Assembly (NCBI GenBank): GCA_905221605.1
Contig: CAJNDS010002496.1
Coordinates: forward strand, 102,501-164,500
Direction: 5' to 3'
DNA: 62,000 nt
From: Symbiodinium natans
Lineage: Eukaryota; Sar; Dinophyceae; Suessiales; Symbiodiniaceae
Shown here: one piece after another, positions 53,274 to 61,620 of the stretch
Layout of the letters: each line of letters opens with the position of its first letter
Numbering within the stretch: the stretch's first letter is position 1
Notes under the pieces: generated by a model
Database searches by the model: none
Seen by the model: the letters and a program-made list of their open reading frames with translations, nothing else
What the model was told of the DNA's origin: nothing
Translations under genes and position numbers: made by a program

Positions 53274-56200
53274 ATGAAAGCAGGACAAGTAGAGGAGTCT
53301 CAATGGGGAGACTCTGATTTCTCTTTTGACGGTGGCCGAAAGCAGTGTCACGGGGACATTGTATGGCCACAGGTACATGGGGAAGGCAGTCAAGCTGTGT
53401 GTAGTACCCAAGTGCCTAATACAAACAGCACAGTGGAAGACAGCCAAGAGAGCTGGAGTCCAGTAACGCGGGGTCCAAAGTCAGCCCGTGCTGTGGATAG
53501 CAGTTGGGCGGTCACAGGTCCCAGATACTTCGGTCTGGGAGGTGCGGACCATGAGGATGAATGTGTGAATTCGGCCTCGCAAAAAGCAGAGGGAAGCCAA
53601 ACACAGATGGGAAACCCAACTGCGGTAAGAGGGGATAGCCTAAAGGCCTCGCAGAAAGCTGAGGAAGCAAGGTTGTCGGCCTCGCAAAGTGCTGAGGGTC
53701 ACCAAAGGAAGCAAAAGCCCAAGAAACGGAAAGCGCACCCAAGAGCACCACCTAAGGATCTACCACAGGAGTGGCAAATGTTGTGTCAAGTGGTGGGTAG
53801 ATATGATGCTTCCAGTGAGGCTGCCGCACTCGAAGCCATTGAGAAACTGGAAGAGCAGGAACTCAACCCGCTACAACAACGAGCATGCCACGAAGTGCTT
53901 CGTTCCTTTGTGGAGCAGGACGCACAATATGCCAAGTGGATCTTGGCAGATGTGGCAAGTGGGTATCGCCAAGATGATAAGGCCGAATGCATCAAAATCA
54001 CCTCGGCTAACATCACCAGCTGGAGGAAACCCATAGCGGCATGGATACACGAACTAGGACCGGACCTGGTGGTGCTGCAGGAAACCCATCTCAAGACGGA
54101 GGGTATCCAGCAAGCCATGAGCCATTGCCAAGATATGGGATACACCTTCATTGGCATGCCAGGCAGTACAAAAACTAAGGGTGTACAAGGAGGCCTGGCA
54201 GTGGTGGCACCCCGACATAGGAACCTGCGATACCTTACTGAGTATGGGACAGGACCGGCGGGCTTCCTGGCATGTGCCATGAGAAATAAAGGCTGGGATT
54301 TGATCATCGTCAGTCTGTATTTGGAGAGCGGGGTCGGATTCCAGGCTCCAAACAATATCCAAGTACTGGCGAGACTGATAGCCTTTCTCAAGGGCTGCAA
54401 AGTGCCATATATGGTGCTGGGTGATTGGAATGAAGCCCAGGATACCATGAGGGGCACAACTCTGGCGACAGAAGTTGGTGGTGCATTTGTTGGAGTGGGG
54501 GAACCAACGGCCCAAGGATCGGACGAAATCGATTACGGGCTGGTTGCGAAATGCTTGGTGCCCATCCTGCAAGTGAAAACGGATTGGGAAACCCCTTTTC
54601 GGCCTCATGCTGCAATGCATTGGAGGGTGGCCCAACCGTGCAGTAGCCCTGATGTTCCCCAGATGAAGAAGGCGGGAGCACTGGTGACGGAGACTGTGGA
54701 ATATGAACCAGTTCAAAACACACAGAGCATCAACATCTTGGATGAACCCAAGATGGTAGATGAGCTCAGTGAGACATTTGCTCACCTGAGTGCCGGTGTA
54801 GAGAGGTCGATCACAGGCCGAATCGACGGTATGGGTGTTAAATCGGAGATTGTGCGGAAGAAATTGGTGGTCAACAACCCGGTGAACGTTGTCTGGACGG
54901 GCAAGAGGGCGGCCTTTTGGAACCGGGTCCAACAATGGGTCAAACAAGGCAGACATCATGGCGATGCACATCCGGTGGCGCGTCTGGTCCAACGCAGGCT
55001 CGGCGAGTATTACGAGGGTGATGCGCAGAACCAGGAGGATATGCTTGCGAGTATCCTGGGCCGGGGTACGGACGCTAGGCTTGTTCTGAAGCGCATCGAC
55101 GAACAGCAATGCTACGCGAGAAAGGCGGATATGGAGGAGACAGCCCACCAGTACAAGCAATGGCTCAGTAAGGCCATGGAAAAGGGCATGCGACCATTAT
55201 ACAATGCCTTGCGAAAAGAAGAACAAGTGGTACACAGACCCTACATGGAATATGACATGCTGGAACGGCCACACATTCGCCGAGACCACTGGGCGGCAGT
55301 GTGGACGACGGGCCAACCGTTGGCAAAATCGGCCTCGCTCATGACGGAGCTTGAGGATGCAGCCAAAAAACAAGCGGCCAGCGTGGAGCCGCTGAACCCT
55401 GTCGAGGTCAAGGCAAGGATCAAAAAACTGGCACTAAAGAGCCCGGGGCCGGATGGCTGGAGGATTGACCATTTGCAGGCCATGGACGATAAACCAGTTG
55501 AAGCCGTTGTGTCCTTCTACCATGAATGTGAGGCCAAGGCAGCATGGCCGCAGCAAATGACAGTCTCCCTTATAGCAATGCTGCCGAAGAATCTGACCCG
55601 GGAAAGACCAATCGCCTTGCTACACATCCTGTACAGGACTTGGGTCCGTCTGCGCTGGGATTTGGTAAGTACTTGGCAGGCCGGCTATGCCACAACTGCC
55701 ACGTACGACAAGGCAGTCCCAGGCAGTTGCTGCTTGGACGTGGCCGTAGGCAGACTACTGCGAAATGAGGTGGCAAAGACAAATGGAGTGCATGTGGTGT
55801 CACTCTTTGTGGACCTCGAGTCCTTTTTCGATACCATCCAATTTCAGCAATTGATCATGGCAGCAACGGCCCTGCAATATCCGCTGCTAATCCTGAAGAT
55901 GGCACTGGAAGTGTACATGGGTGCCAGATACTTGGTGGCGGATGGGGTGCTATCGGCAGGCATCAGAGCTACAAATGGCGTGCAAGCGGGTTGCCCAGCG
56001 GCGCCATCGTTAGCAAAGGTGGCATTGCACCCGGTGATAGAAAAGATCCAAAGGCGACGAGATGTGGCAAACGTGGACTGTTGGTTGGATGATGTCTCAA
56101 TTGACATCCAGCATAAGTCCTTTAAACACGTGGCGGATAGTGCCATACGAGTCTACCGCAGCTTAAAGGACGGGATGGATGCTAATGGTTTCACGATTTC

Positions 56201-58487
56201 ATCCAAGAAGACAGGGTTTGTGGCCAGCAGTACCCAGGCGAGCAAGCACCTGCGTGAACTCCTGCTGCATCATGAGCCACAGGTGTACGACGTGATGCGT
56301 GACCTGGGCGTCGACAGTACAGGGGGGCGAAAGCGTCGCTTGGTGACGTCGGCAACGCGGGCCAAGAAAGCCCATGCGAGACATAGCAAACTGTCTAGGC
56401 TGGGGCCGCCGCCCAGCACTAAACTCCGCGTGGTCAAGGCAGCGATCACATCAGTTGCTTTGTGGGGGCACCCCTCTGTGGGGGTCTCACCCAAAAGAAT
56501 GAAATGGCTCCGAACAGTGGTTGGAAAACACCTGGGTAAATACAAGCTTGGGAGTTTGGAAACCATCTTGGACATGGGAGCCAAGAAATGCCAGGATCCA
56601 AAGCGCACAATCCACAAGCAGCATTTCAAAGTGGTGGCCAAAGTTTTCCGTGCATGGATCGGTGGCGGAAAAGCCCACTTTGACTTGGCCTGGAAAACCA
56701 CTTGGAAGAGGTTGAGTGCGGCCAAACACCACTGGCCACTGGTCACGGGGCCGATGGCAGCAACCATGGCGTACTTACTGGATCTGAAGGTAGATGCCAG
56801 TGACCCAGGCAAATGGAAGAGAGGAAGTGTCCTCAACGTTGATTGGACCCAGCCACGCATGGGTAGCCTCGCCTACAAATGGCTTGAGGGATTCCTGGAG
56901 GAACAGAAGCGGGCTGCGATAGCGCGACAGGCAGGTGGCGCTGGTGCCCAAGAGGGGCTGGATTGGACGCCGCATCACAAGCTGACGAAGCTGGGAGGCC
57001 TCAGCCCAGGCCTTATGGAAGGTATAAAGTCAGTGTGGCACGCGGGCGTCATCACGGAGTCCAAGCCAGGATGGTGCAAGAAGTGCCAAATGCCAGCAAC
57101 TCTGGAGCATGTCCTCAAGGAATGTCCTTACTGGCGTGAACAAGGGTTCAAAGAACCCAAGCTCCAGGAATACTTGCGTCACAAATACCCATGGGAGTGT
57201 CTGTGGACAAGGGCACTCCTGCCAAAGCCGGCGGTGTGGCACCCGAAGCCGCCGGAACACCTTTTAGGTCTACGTTACCAAGGATGCTTTGCAGCAGATG
57301 CAAAAGTGGAAGCGGAAGGCTTGATCTTCGCCACTGACGCAAGTGGAGGTCCAGGAGGAATAGACCCACGTGTACAAACATCAGCCCTCGCAGTGGTGGC
57401 TATGTCCTGGACAAAAGGTGTCCTGGTGGAAGCCGGACGGATTACAGAGCTGGTCTACCCGTGGCAGCCGGTGGTGGACATGGAGCGCCGTGCACTTTTC
57501 CGACTAATGGAGCACACGGAGGATCTGATTGATGTCACTATGGATTGCAAGCCGGCAGTCCAAGTGCTACAAAAAACACAACCGCCGGAGGATGACCTGG
57601 AATGGAGCAAAGTGTGGAATGACAGGAAACGTATCAAGGCAACCTGGGTCCCGTCCCACAAAACTGAAGAGGAATTCCTGGCGAAGATGGGGCCGGGCAC
57701 GTTGTGGCGACGTGCAGCGAATGACATGGCAGACAAAGTATGTGGTGCAGTAGCGGCGGCTGCTTACAGCCCAGCGCACAAGAGGCGTGTCAAAGAGTTG
57801 GACAATGTGGTGCGCACACTTTCCCTGGCGTACGGTGCACGCGCAGCCCACATACTGAGGAAGCGCAAAGAAGAAGACTTCCCCTTCATTCTGGACCATG
57901 CGCATTACAAAGAGAAGATGGAGGCCTCGCAGAAAGCTGAGGGATGCAAAAAAGCGCAGGGCAACGCCAAACTCAACAAACGCCAGCGGCTATGGCAGTT
58001 GCTTAAAGACCCGGAGCGCGGGCATCAATGGGAGAAGGGCAGCGAACACCCCCGGAATTTAACACTGAAATGTCAACTGTGCGGGTTGTATGTACAACAA
58101 ACCCTCACGAACTTGGAGGTGGTCTTGGAGCAGTACTGCGTCAACCAGCCGGAGGCGCGAGTGCGTGAAGAGTGGGGTATCCACCCCTCCCATAATATGG
58201 TGAATTTGGGAATCCGTTGGGTTTGCACAAAGTGTGACCGTACACATGCACCGGTCAGCCAGAAGTGCAATAAAAGTCTGGCGGGGGAGTGCAAATCGCG
58301 GACTTCTCAGGGCAAGCTGGCTACCCAAGCGCAAACCCTTGTCAATGGTGGAAGTATGAGCAACGTCCAGTTTCAACAGCCTCGCGTTCAGTTTGGTGGG
58401 AAACACGCCAAAGCTAAGCCCCAAGCCAGCGCACAGCAGAAGATGTCATTGTTTGTTAGGCCTCGCCAAGCTGAGGGAACGCAGTAA
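53274..58487 (+). CDS. LINE ORF2: APE endonuclease, reverse transcriptase, RNase H
   Basis: 1737 residues from ATG 53274 to TAA 58485, unbroken. The N-terminal 200 residues are a linker with three ASQxAE cassettes. Endonuclease, about 240-455: SANITSW, VLQETHLK, LGDWNEAQD, DEIDYGL and RPHAAM supply the catalytic Asn, Glu, Asp and His set. RT, about 690-1000: LKSPGPDGWRIDHL, motif A FVDLESFFDTI, motif B GVQAGCPAAPS, motif C WLDDVSID (Leu where most families have Ala/Tyr). Zinc knuckle near 1270 (CKKCQMPATLEHVLKEC). RNase H, about 1350-1490: IFATDASGG, DMERRAL, MDCKPAV, RRAANDMADK. C terminus: two Cys pairs (CQLC, CTKC) and a final cassette (RQAEGTQ). The enzyme would nick target DNA and copy its RNA in place. 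An RNase H domain places it with the RNase H-bearing LINE lineages. Confidence 0.95.
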   Translation: MKAGQVEESQWGDSDFSFDGGRKQCHGDIVWPQVHGEGSQAVCSTQVPNTNSTVEDSQESWSPVTRGPKSARAVDSSWAVTGPRYFGLGGADHEDECVNSASQKAEGSQTQMGNPTAVRGDSLKASQKAEEARLSASQSAEGHQRKQKPKKRKAHPRAPPKDLPQEWQMLCQVVGRYDASSEAAALEAIEKLEEQELNPLQQRACHEVLRSFVEQDAQYAKWILADVASGYRQDDKAECIKITSANITSWRKPIAAWIHELGPDLVVLQETHLKTEGIQQAMSHCQDMGYTFIGMPGSTKTKGVQGGLAVVAPRHRNLRYLTEYGTGPAGFLACAMRNKGWDLIIVSLYLESGVGFQAPNNIQVLARLIAFLKGCKVPYMVLGDWNEAQDTMRGTTLATEVGGAFVGVGEPTAQGSDEIDYGLVAKCLVPILQVKTDWETPFRPHAAMHWRVAQPCSSPDVPQMKKAGALVTETVEYEPVQNTQSINILDEPKMVDELSETFAHLSAGVERSITGRIDGMGVKSEIVRKKLVVNNPVNVVWTGKRAAFWNRVQQWVKQGRHHGDAHPVARLVQRRLGEYYEGDAQNQEDMLASILGRGTDARLVLKRIDEQQCYARKADMEETAHQYKQWLSKAMEKGMRPLYNALRKEEQVVHRPYMEYDMLERPHIRRDHWAAVWTTGQPLAKSASLMTELEDAAKKQAASVEPLNPVEVKARIKKLALKSPGPDGWRIDHLQAMDDKPVEAVVSFYHECEAKAAWPQQMTVSLIAMLPKNLTRERPIALLHILYRTWVRLRWDLVSTWQAGYATTATYDKAVPGSCCLDVAVGRLLRNEVAKTNGVHVVSLFVDLESFFDTIQFQQLIMAATALQYPLLILKMALEVYMGARYLVADGVLSAGIRATNGVQAGCPAAPSLAKVALHPVIEKIQRRRDVANVDCWLDDVSIDIQHKSFKHVADSAIRVYRSLKDGMDANGFTISSKKTGFVASSTQASKHLRELLLHHEPQVYDVMRDLGVDSTGGRKRRLVTSATRAKKAHARHSKLSRLGPPPSTKLRVVKAAITSVALWGHPSVGVSPKRMKWLRTVVGKHLGKYKLGSLETILDMGAKKCQDPKRTIHKQHFKVVAKVFRAWIGGGKAHFDLAWKTTWKRLSAAKHHWPLVTGPMAATMAYLLDLKVDASDPGKWKRGSVLNVDWTQPRMGSLAYKWLEGFLEEQKRAAIARQAGGAGAQEGLDWTPHHKLTKLGGLSPGLMEGIKSVWHAGVITESKPGWCKKCQMPATLEHVLKECPYWREQGFKEPKLQEYLRHKYPWECLWTRALLPKPAVWHPKPPEHLLGLRYQGCFAADAKVEAEGLIFATDASGGPGGIDPRVQTSALAVVAMSWTKGVLVEAGRITELVYPWQPVVDMERRALFRLMEHTEDLIDVTMDCKPAVQVLQKTQPPEDDLEWSKVWNDRKRIKATWVPSHKTEEEFLAKMGPGTLWRRAANDMADKVCGAVAAAAYSPAHKRRVKELDNVVRTLSLAYGARAAHILRKRKEEDFPFILDHAHYKEKMEASQKAEGCKKAQGNAKLNKRQRLWQLLKDPERGHQWEKGSEHPRNLTLKCQLCGLYVQQTLTNLEVVLEQYCVNQPEARVREEWGIHPSHNMVNLGIRWVCTKCDRTHAPVSQKCNKSLAGECKSRTSQGKLATQAQTLVNGGSMSNVQFQQPRVQFGGKHAKAKPQASAQQKMSLFVRPRQAEGTQ
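53571..53698 (+). repeat. Three in-frame hairpin cassettes in ORF2
   Basis: At 53572-53592, 53644-53664 and 53677-53698. GCCTCGCAGAAAGCTGAG reads ASQKAE; the others read ASQKAEG and ASQSAEG. All are in the ORF2 frame. Confidence 0.92.
57922..57943 (+). repeat. In-frame hairpin cassette in the ORF2 C-terminal linker
   Basis: GGCCTCGCAGAAAGCTGAGG, coding ASQKAEG, lies between the RNase H domain and the C-terminal zinc region. A related copy at 58458-58477 codes RQAEG at the end of ORF2. Confidence 0.92.
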
Positions 58488-58719
58488 TTCCGCAGCCGTT
58501 TGGTGCAAGGAGAAGGGTTTCGGCCTCGTAGCTGAGGGTGAGGGCCTCGCAACGGGGAATTGCGATTGGTGTTTACGGCCTCGCTTTGCTGAGGGAGTGT
58601 AGCTCGGCCTGGCGGTGCCGCGTGCTTGCGACACCGCAGAGGGTAAGAGAGGAGGCCTCGGCCTCGCAGAGCTGAGGGTGAAACAACGGCGTCCTCATCC
58701 TCAAGGCGGGCCTGTAGCA
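58488..58719 (+). other. Spacer between LINE ORF2 and ORF3 with hairpin cassettes
   Basis: Cassettes at about 58520-58538, 58576-58594 and 58660-58678, plus a partial copy near 58541. No ORF. Confidence 0.8.
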
Positions 58720-59244
58720 ATGAGGCAATGGAAGACGGATGCTACGATGAGAAGACAAGGGTCCCGACTGCCATCCTGGTTAAGGAATCGGCCGGACAAA
58801 GGCAAGGGCAAAAGCAAGAACAAGCAGAAGGATCAGCCCCGAGAACGATCCCCGCTTCGACAGGCCAGACACCCGGAGCAGCCTTGGGATAGGGAAGAGG
58901 AGAGTGCTTCGGAATCTCCGGTGGGTCCGGTACGCCTACGGGAGAGAGGAGAAGACAGCGCGGCCTCGCACCAAGCTGAGGGTGTCAATACAGAGCAAGA
59001 GGCAAGCGAGCCTCGAACAGTTACGCTGGCGGAAGGGCCAGGTGCCCACAATATGGCCTCGCAGGAAGCTGAGGGAAAGGAGAAAAGGAAGCCATGGGGC
59101 AAGCCAAGCCTGTGCACCTTTTGGTGCACAAACTGCAGAACCAGCAAAGGCCAAGGACACCGCTCCATTGGCTTGGGGAGGTCCAATTGGTCCGCAACCC
59201 AACGACAGGGCAAAGCTTACAGCCTAGGGTGCTTCCCTTCATAG
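58720..59244 (+). CDS. LINE ORF3, first part: basic protein with ASxxAEG cassettes
   Basis: From ATG 58720, 174 residues. The start is basic (WLRNRPDKGKGKSKNKQKDQ), followed by an acidic stretch and two in-frame cassettes (ASHQAEG, ASQEAEG). A possible zinc pattern is CTFWCTNCRTSKGQGH. The frame ends at 59242-59244. The better preserved coding sequence continues in another frame from 59094 onward, so a frameshift or an overlapping start is likely. Confidence 0.5.
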   Translation: MRQWKTDATMRRQGSRLPSWLRNRPDKGKGKSKNKQKDQPRERSPLRQARHPEQPWDREEESASESPVGPVRLRERGEDSAASHQAEGVNTEQEASEPRTVTLAEGPGAHNMASQEAEGKEKRKPWGKPSLCTFWCTNCRTSKGQGHRSIGLGRSNWSATQRQGKAYSLGCFPS

Positions 59245-60095
59245 GTGCAGGGCGCACTCGAAGAGGATATGCTCTGGATCGGCTATGGGTCATGAAACTG
59301 GCGATGGAACCCCAGAGCTTTGGCAACGAAGCAGGGTATGGGGAACAATTCCCCACCCTGGTCACCAGGACCCTGTGGGCAGGATGGATTGGAGTCCTTT
59401 TCGATGAAGCGGTGGAGGGTTACTGCCACCACTACTTCTATGGAAGTATCATCCGCAGGGCAGAGCTGTTCAACACATGGTGGCAGGAACATCGCCATGA
59501 AGCCGGGGTCCTCAGACAGTCCCTGTTTTACCTGGTGGCTATAACGTCATGGCTGACCATGCAAGGAGTTGCTCTATCGGATGTCACGGTGAGCAACGTT
59601 GGGCGCGACCCAATGTCAGGATCGTTACCACGGGCAGTGTTCTTTGACACGGCGGAGTGGACGATGCTGCAGGAGGAGAGATACAAGCTATCAAGCGGCC
59701 TTGTACGCCTCCTGGAGAAGTATGATGAGGAGCTACTGGCAACCATACGTGGATTGGTCAGAACGTACGACGGCAAGGCCAGCGCGCTTTGGATGGCGTG
59801 CGTAGGCAATGTCGGGCCATTTGCCCAGCACCTGCTGGATGCCGGGATTGCAAAACGAGGATGGGATGGAACCTACTTTCGGTTCCGGCAACAGAGATCC
59901 AGAAAATCACGCTGGGCATGCCGTATGACGAAGCTGATGAGTGAGCAGCAAGCCAGACAAGAAACATGGATAGTGGTCAGAGAGGCACCAAAAACCGAAT
60001 CAAAATACCGCCTCGGCGTGCTGGCTGAGGAGTTTCGGCCTCGACTTCGGTCTGAGGGGTGCAAGAGAGGGAACTTCGGCCTCAGCATGGCCTGA
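59094..60095 (+). CDS. LINE ORF3, second part: globular protein, distant kinase-fold resemblance
   Basis: 333 residues from ATG 59094; the convincing part starts about 59240. Sequence such as LDRLWVMKLAMEPQSFGNEA and LWAGWIGVLFDEAVEGY looks like a folded, largely helical domain. The segment SDVTVSNVGRD followed by AVFFDTAEW resembles the catalytic loop (D-x4-N) and the metal-binding Asp of protein-kinase-like folds, but no Gly-rich loop or conserved Lys was identified, so this is only a hint. The C terminus runs into hairpin cassettes (LAEEFRPRLRSEG). A third ORF is unusual for a LINE. It may be a captured host gene or a separate unit. Confidence 0.55.
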   Translation: MGQAKPVHLLVHKLQNQQRPRTPLHWLGEVQLVRNPTTGQSLQPRVLPFIGAGRTRRGYALDRLWVMKLAMEPQSFGNEAGYGEQFPTLVTRTLWAGWIGVLFDEAVEGYCHHYFYGSIIRRAELFNTWWQEHRHEAGVLRQSLFYLVAITSWLTMQGVALSDVTVSNVGRDPMSGSLPRAVFFDTAEWTMLQEERYKLSSGLVRLLEKYDEELLATIRGLVRTYDGKASALWMACVGNVGPFAQHLLDAGIAKRGWDGTYFRFRQQRSRKSRWACRMTKLMSEQQARQETWIVVREAPKTESKYRLGVLAEEFRPRLRSEGCKRGNFGLSMA

Positions 60096-60158
60096 GGGAC
60101 TTTCGGCCTCGACCACGGTCTGAGGGAATGGATTTCGGCCTCGACAAATGTCTGAGGG
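60008..60158 (+). repeat. Five hairpin cassettes at the LINE 3' end
   Basis: At about 60008-60030, 60035-60059, 60075-60098, 60102-60126 and 60134-60158. Here the left arm is mostly TTCGGCCTCGAC and the right arm GGTCTGAGGG, a variant with a longer complementary stem than in the leader copies. Confidence 0.9.
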
Positions 60159-60230
60159 AAGTGAGGGCTAGTACCGGTAGTCTCACTGTGCAGAGTTTGT
60201 AGTTTGTATGTTTCACCCTCTAACCTCAGC

Positions 60231-60872
60231 CCCTTCGGGTGGCTACGCCAAGCAGCGTGCAGACGAAGAACTGCTGCTTCAACCTTCTCCCGCAGGCCCA
60301 GAAGTGACTAGGCCTAGCACTTTGCTGTGGGTCCCGCATCAGGTGTAGTCACGGGGTAAACCTGCTTGAAGTGCTCTCCACAAAAAATCGGCCGCTGCGC
60401 GGGGCTCCGAGTTTTAAGGCCCCTTGACTTTCACACTTGACGCGCGGTTGGCTGCAGACCGTTAAGCAGCCTTGGGGGCCTTAAACTGCACCAGGCTAAG
60501 CATGCCAAGCCGATAGGCTCCCGGTACCTGGGAAGCACATGAGCCAAGTGCCAGCCAGCAGCCTTTGGGGCTCTTGTGCCGTCTCAAAAATCGGCCGCTG
60601 CGCGGGGCTGTAAGAATATGGCCTCTTGCAAGCAGCGCTTCAGGCCCGCCCTATGGCCATGAGGTCGAGCCTCAAAACTTTCGGCGCAAACACAAGGAGC
60701 CTCCAAATAGGGTACTCCCCTAATAGCTATGTGAGGACGCCCGGACTCACACAGCGCCGACGGCAGCCTCGTGTAGCCACACCAGCCCCTTGCCAGCCCC
60801 CGCTCGCCGGGGGGGGAGGGGGCGCCTCTTCTGGCGCTCTGTGTGCACTGTGCCTGTTTTCAGTGTGCTTGG
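60231..60872. other. Non-coding with a 25-base direct repeat
   Basis: AAAAATCGGCCGCTGCGCGG plus GGCT occurs at 60381-60406 and again at 60585-60609, about 200 bases apart. A single 51-base-type unit lies at 60270-60320. A run of G precedes GGGGGCGCC at 60810-60830. No gene. Confidence 0.6.
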
Positions 60873-61168
60873 GCGCTTGTGTGGGGACTGTCTCTACGGA
60901 CGCGTTGAGCAGTTTAGGTGACGGAGGTTCCTTGCCTTACGGCCTACCCATACTTTCGCTTAATGTCTGTACCAGACGTGGCGCAGCATTGCTATGGGTG
61001 ACGGGCAGCTGAGTGATTGGTGCCGGTAGGTTCTTGTTTGCATTGTTCTCACCTCGCTAGCCTTGCGATAAGTTGTCTTGCAATAAGGGCCTCTGCGCTA
61101 GCGGTTGCTTCTTTGTAGTCACGACTTCTTTTTCGCTCGCTGGCTTGTACAGTTTGGCTCTCAAAGTT
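60873..61168. repeat. Left arm of a long inverted repeat
   Basis: Begins GCTTGTGTGGGGACTGTCTC and pairs, as reverse complement, with 61346-61620. Shared blocks include GCGTTGAGCAGTT, ACGGAGGTTCCTTGCCTTAC and GGGCCTCTGCGC. This arm has a small extra duplication (TTGCGATAAG/TTGCAATAAG) near 61064-61088. Confidence 0.9.
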
Positions 61169-61345
61169 TTGGCGGGTTGCTGCGGGTTTTGGTGGTTGTG
61201 TTTTGTGGTGGTTTTGGTGTGTGTTTGCTTTGGTTTTCGCACCTGCTCTGTTTCACCTCTAGTGTTGAGACCCACAAGAACGGCCTACTGCGCTGCTGAT
61301 GTAGTAAAGAGGCGTCGGTTCAAAAAAAAAGAGACAAGGACAACT

Positions 61346-61620
61346 ACTTTAAGAGCCAACCTGTGCAAGCCAGCGAGTGAAAAAGAAAGTCGTGACCAAA
61401 GAAGCAACCGCTTGCGCAGAGGCCCTTATTGCAGGCCAGCGAGGTGAGACCAATGCAAAAGAACCTACCTGCACCAATCACTCAGCTGCCTGTCACCCGT
61501 AGCAATGCTGCGCCACGTCTAGTACAGACATTAAGCGAAAGTATGGGTAGGCCGTAAGGCAAGGAACCTCCGTCACCTCAACTGCTCAACGCGTCCGCAG
61601 AGACAGTCCCCACACAAGTG
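61346..61620. repeat. Right arm of the long inverted repeat
   Basis: Reverse complement of the left arm with about 10% mismatches and small gaps. The arms are separated by about 177 bases rich in TTTGGT and GTTTTGG on one side and poly(A) on the other. The unit could fold into a hairpin of more than 270 base pairs. Confidence 0.9.

Larger units (their letters stand above)
52020..60230 (+). mobile_element. LINE (non-LTR retrotransposon) with hairpin cassettes and a third ORF
   Basis: The body holds ORF1 (zinc/coiled coil), ORF2 (APE endonuclease, RT, RNase H) and a downstream open region. Both limits are inferred from the extent of the GGCCTCGC...GAGG cassettes, which run from 52030 to 60158, and from the 51-base repeat outside on both sides. 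No poly(A) tail or target duplication was found, so the ends are approximate. ORF1 and ORF2 are intact, so the copy may be recent. Confidence 0.85.

Noticed and set aside
55329-55355. GGCCTCGC...GAGG inside the RT N-terminal region as another cassette
   Set aside because: The loop is longer (about 14 bases), the right arm lacks GCTGAGG, and the protein (ASLMTELED) fits the enzyme; probably coincidence.
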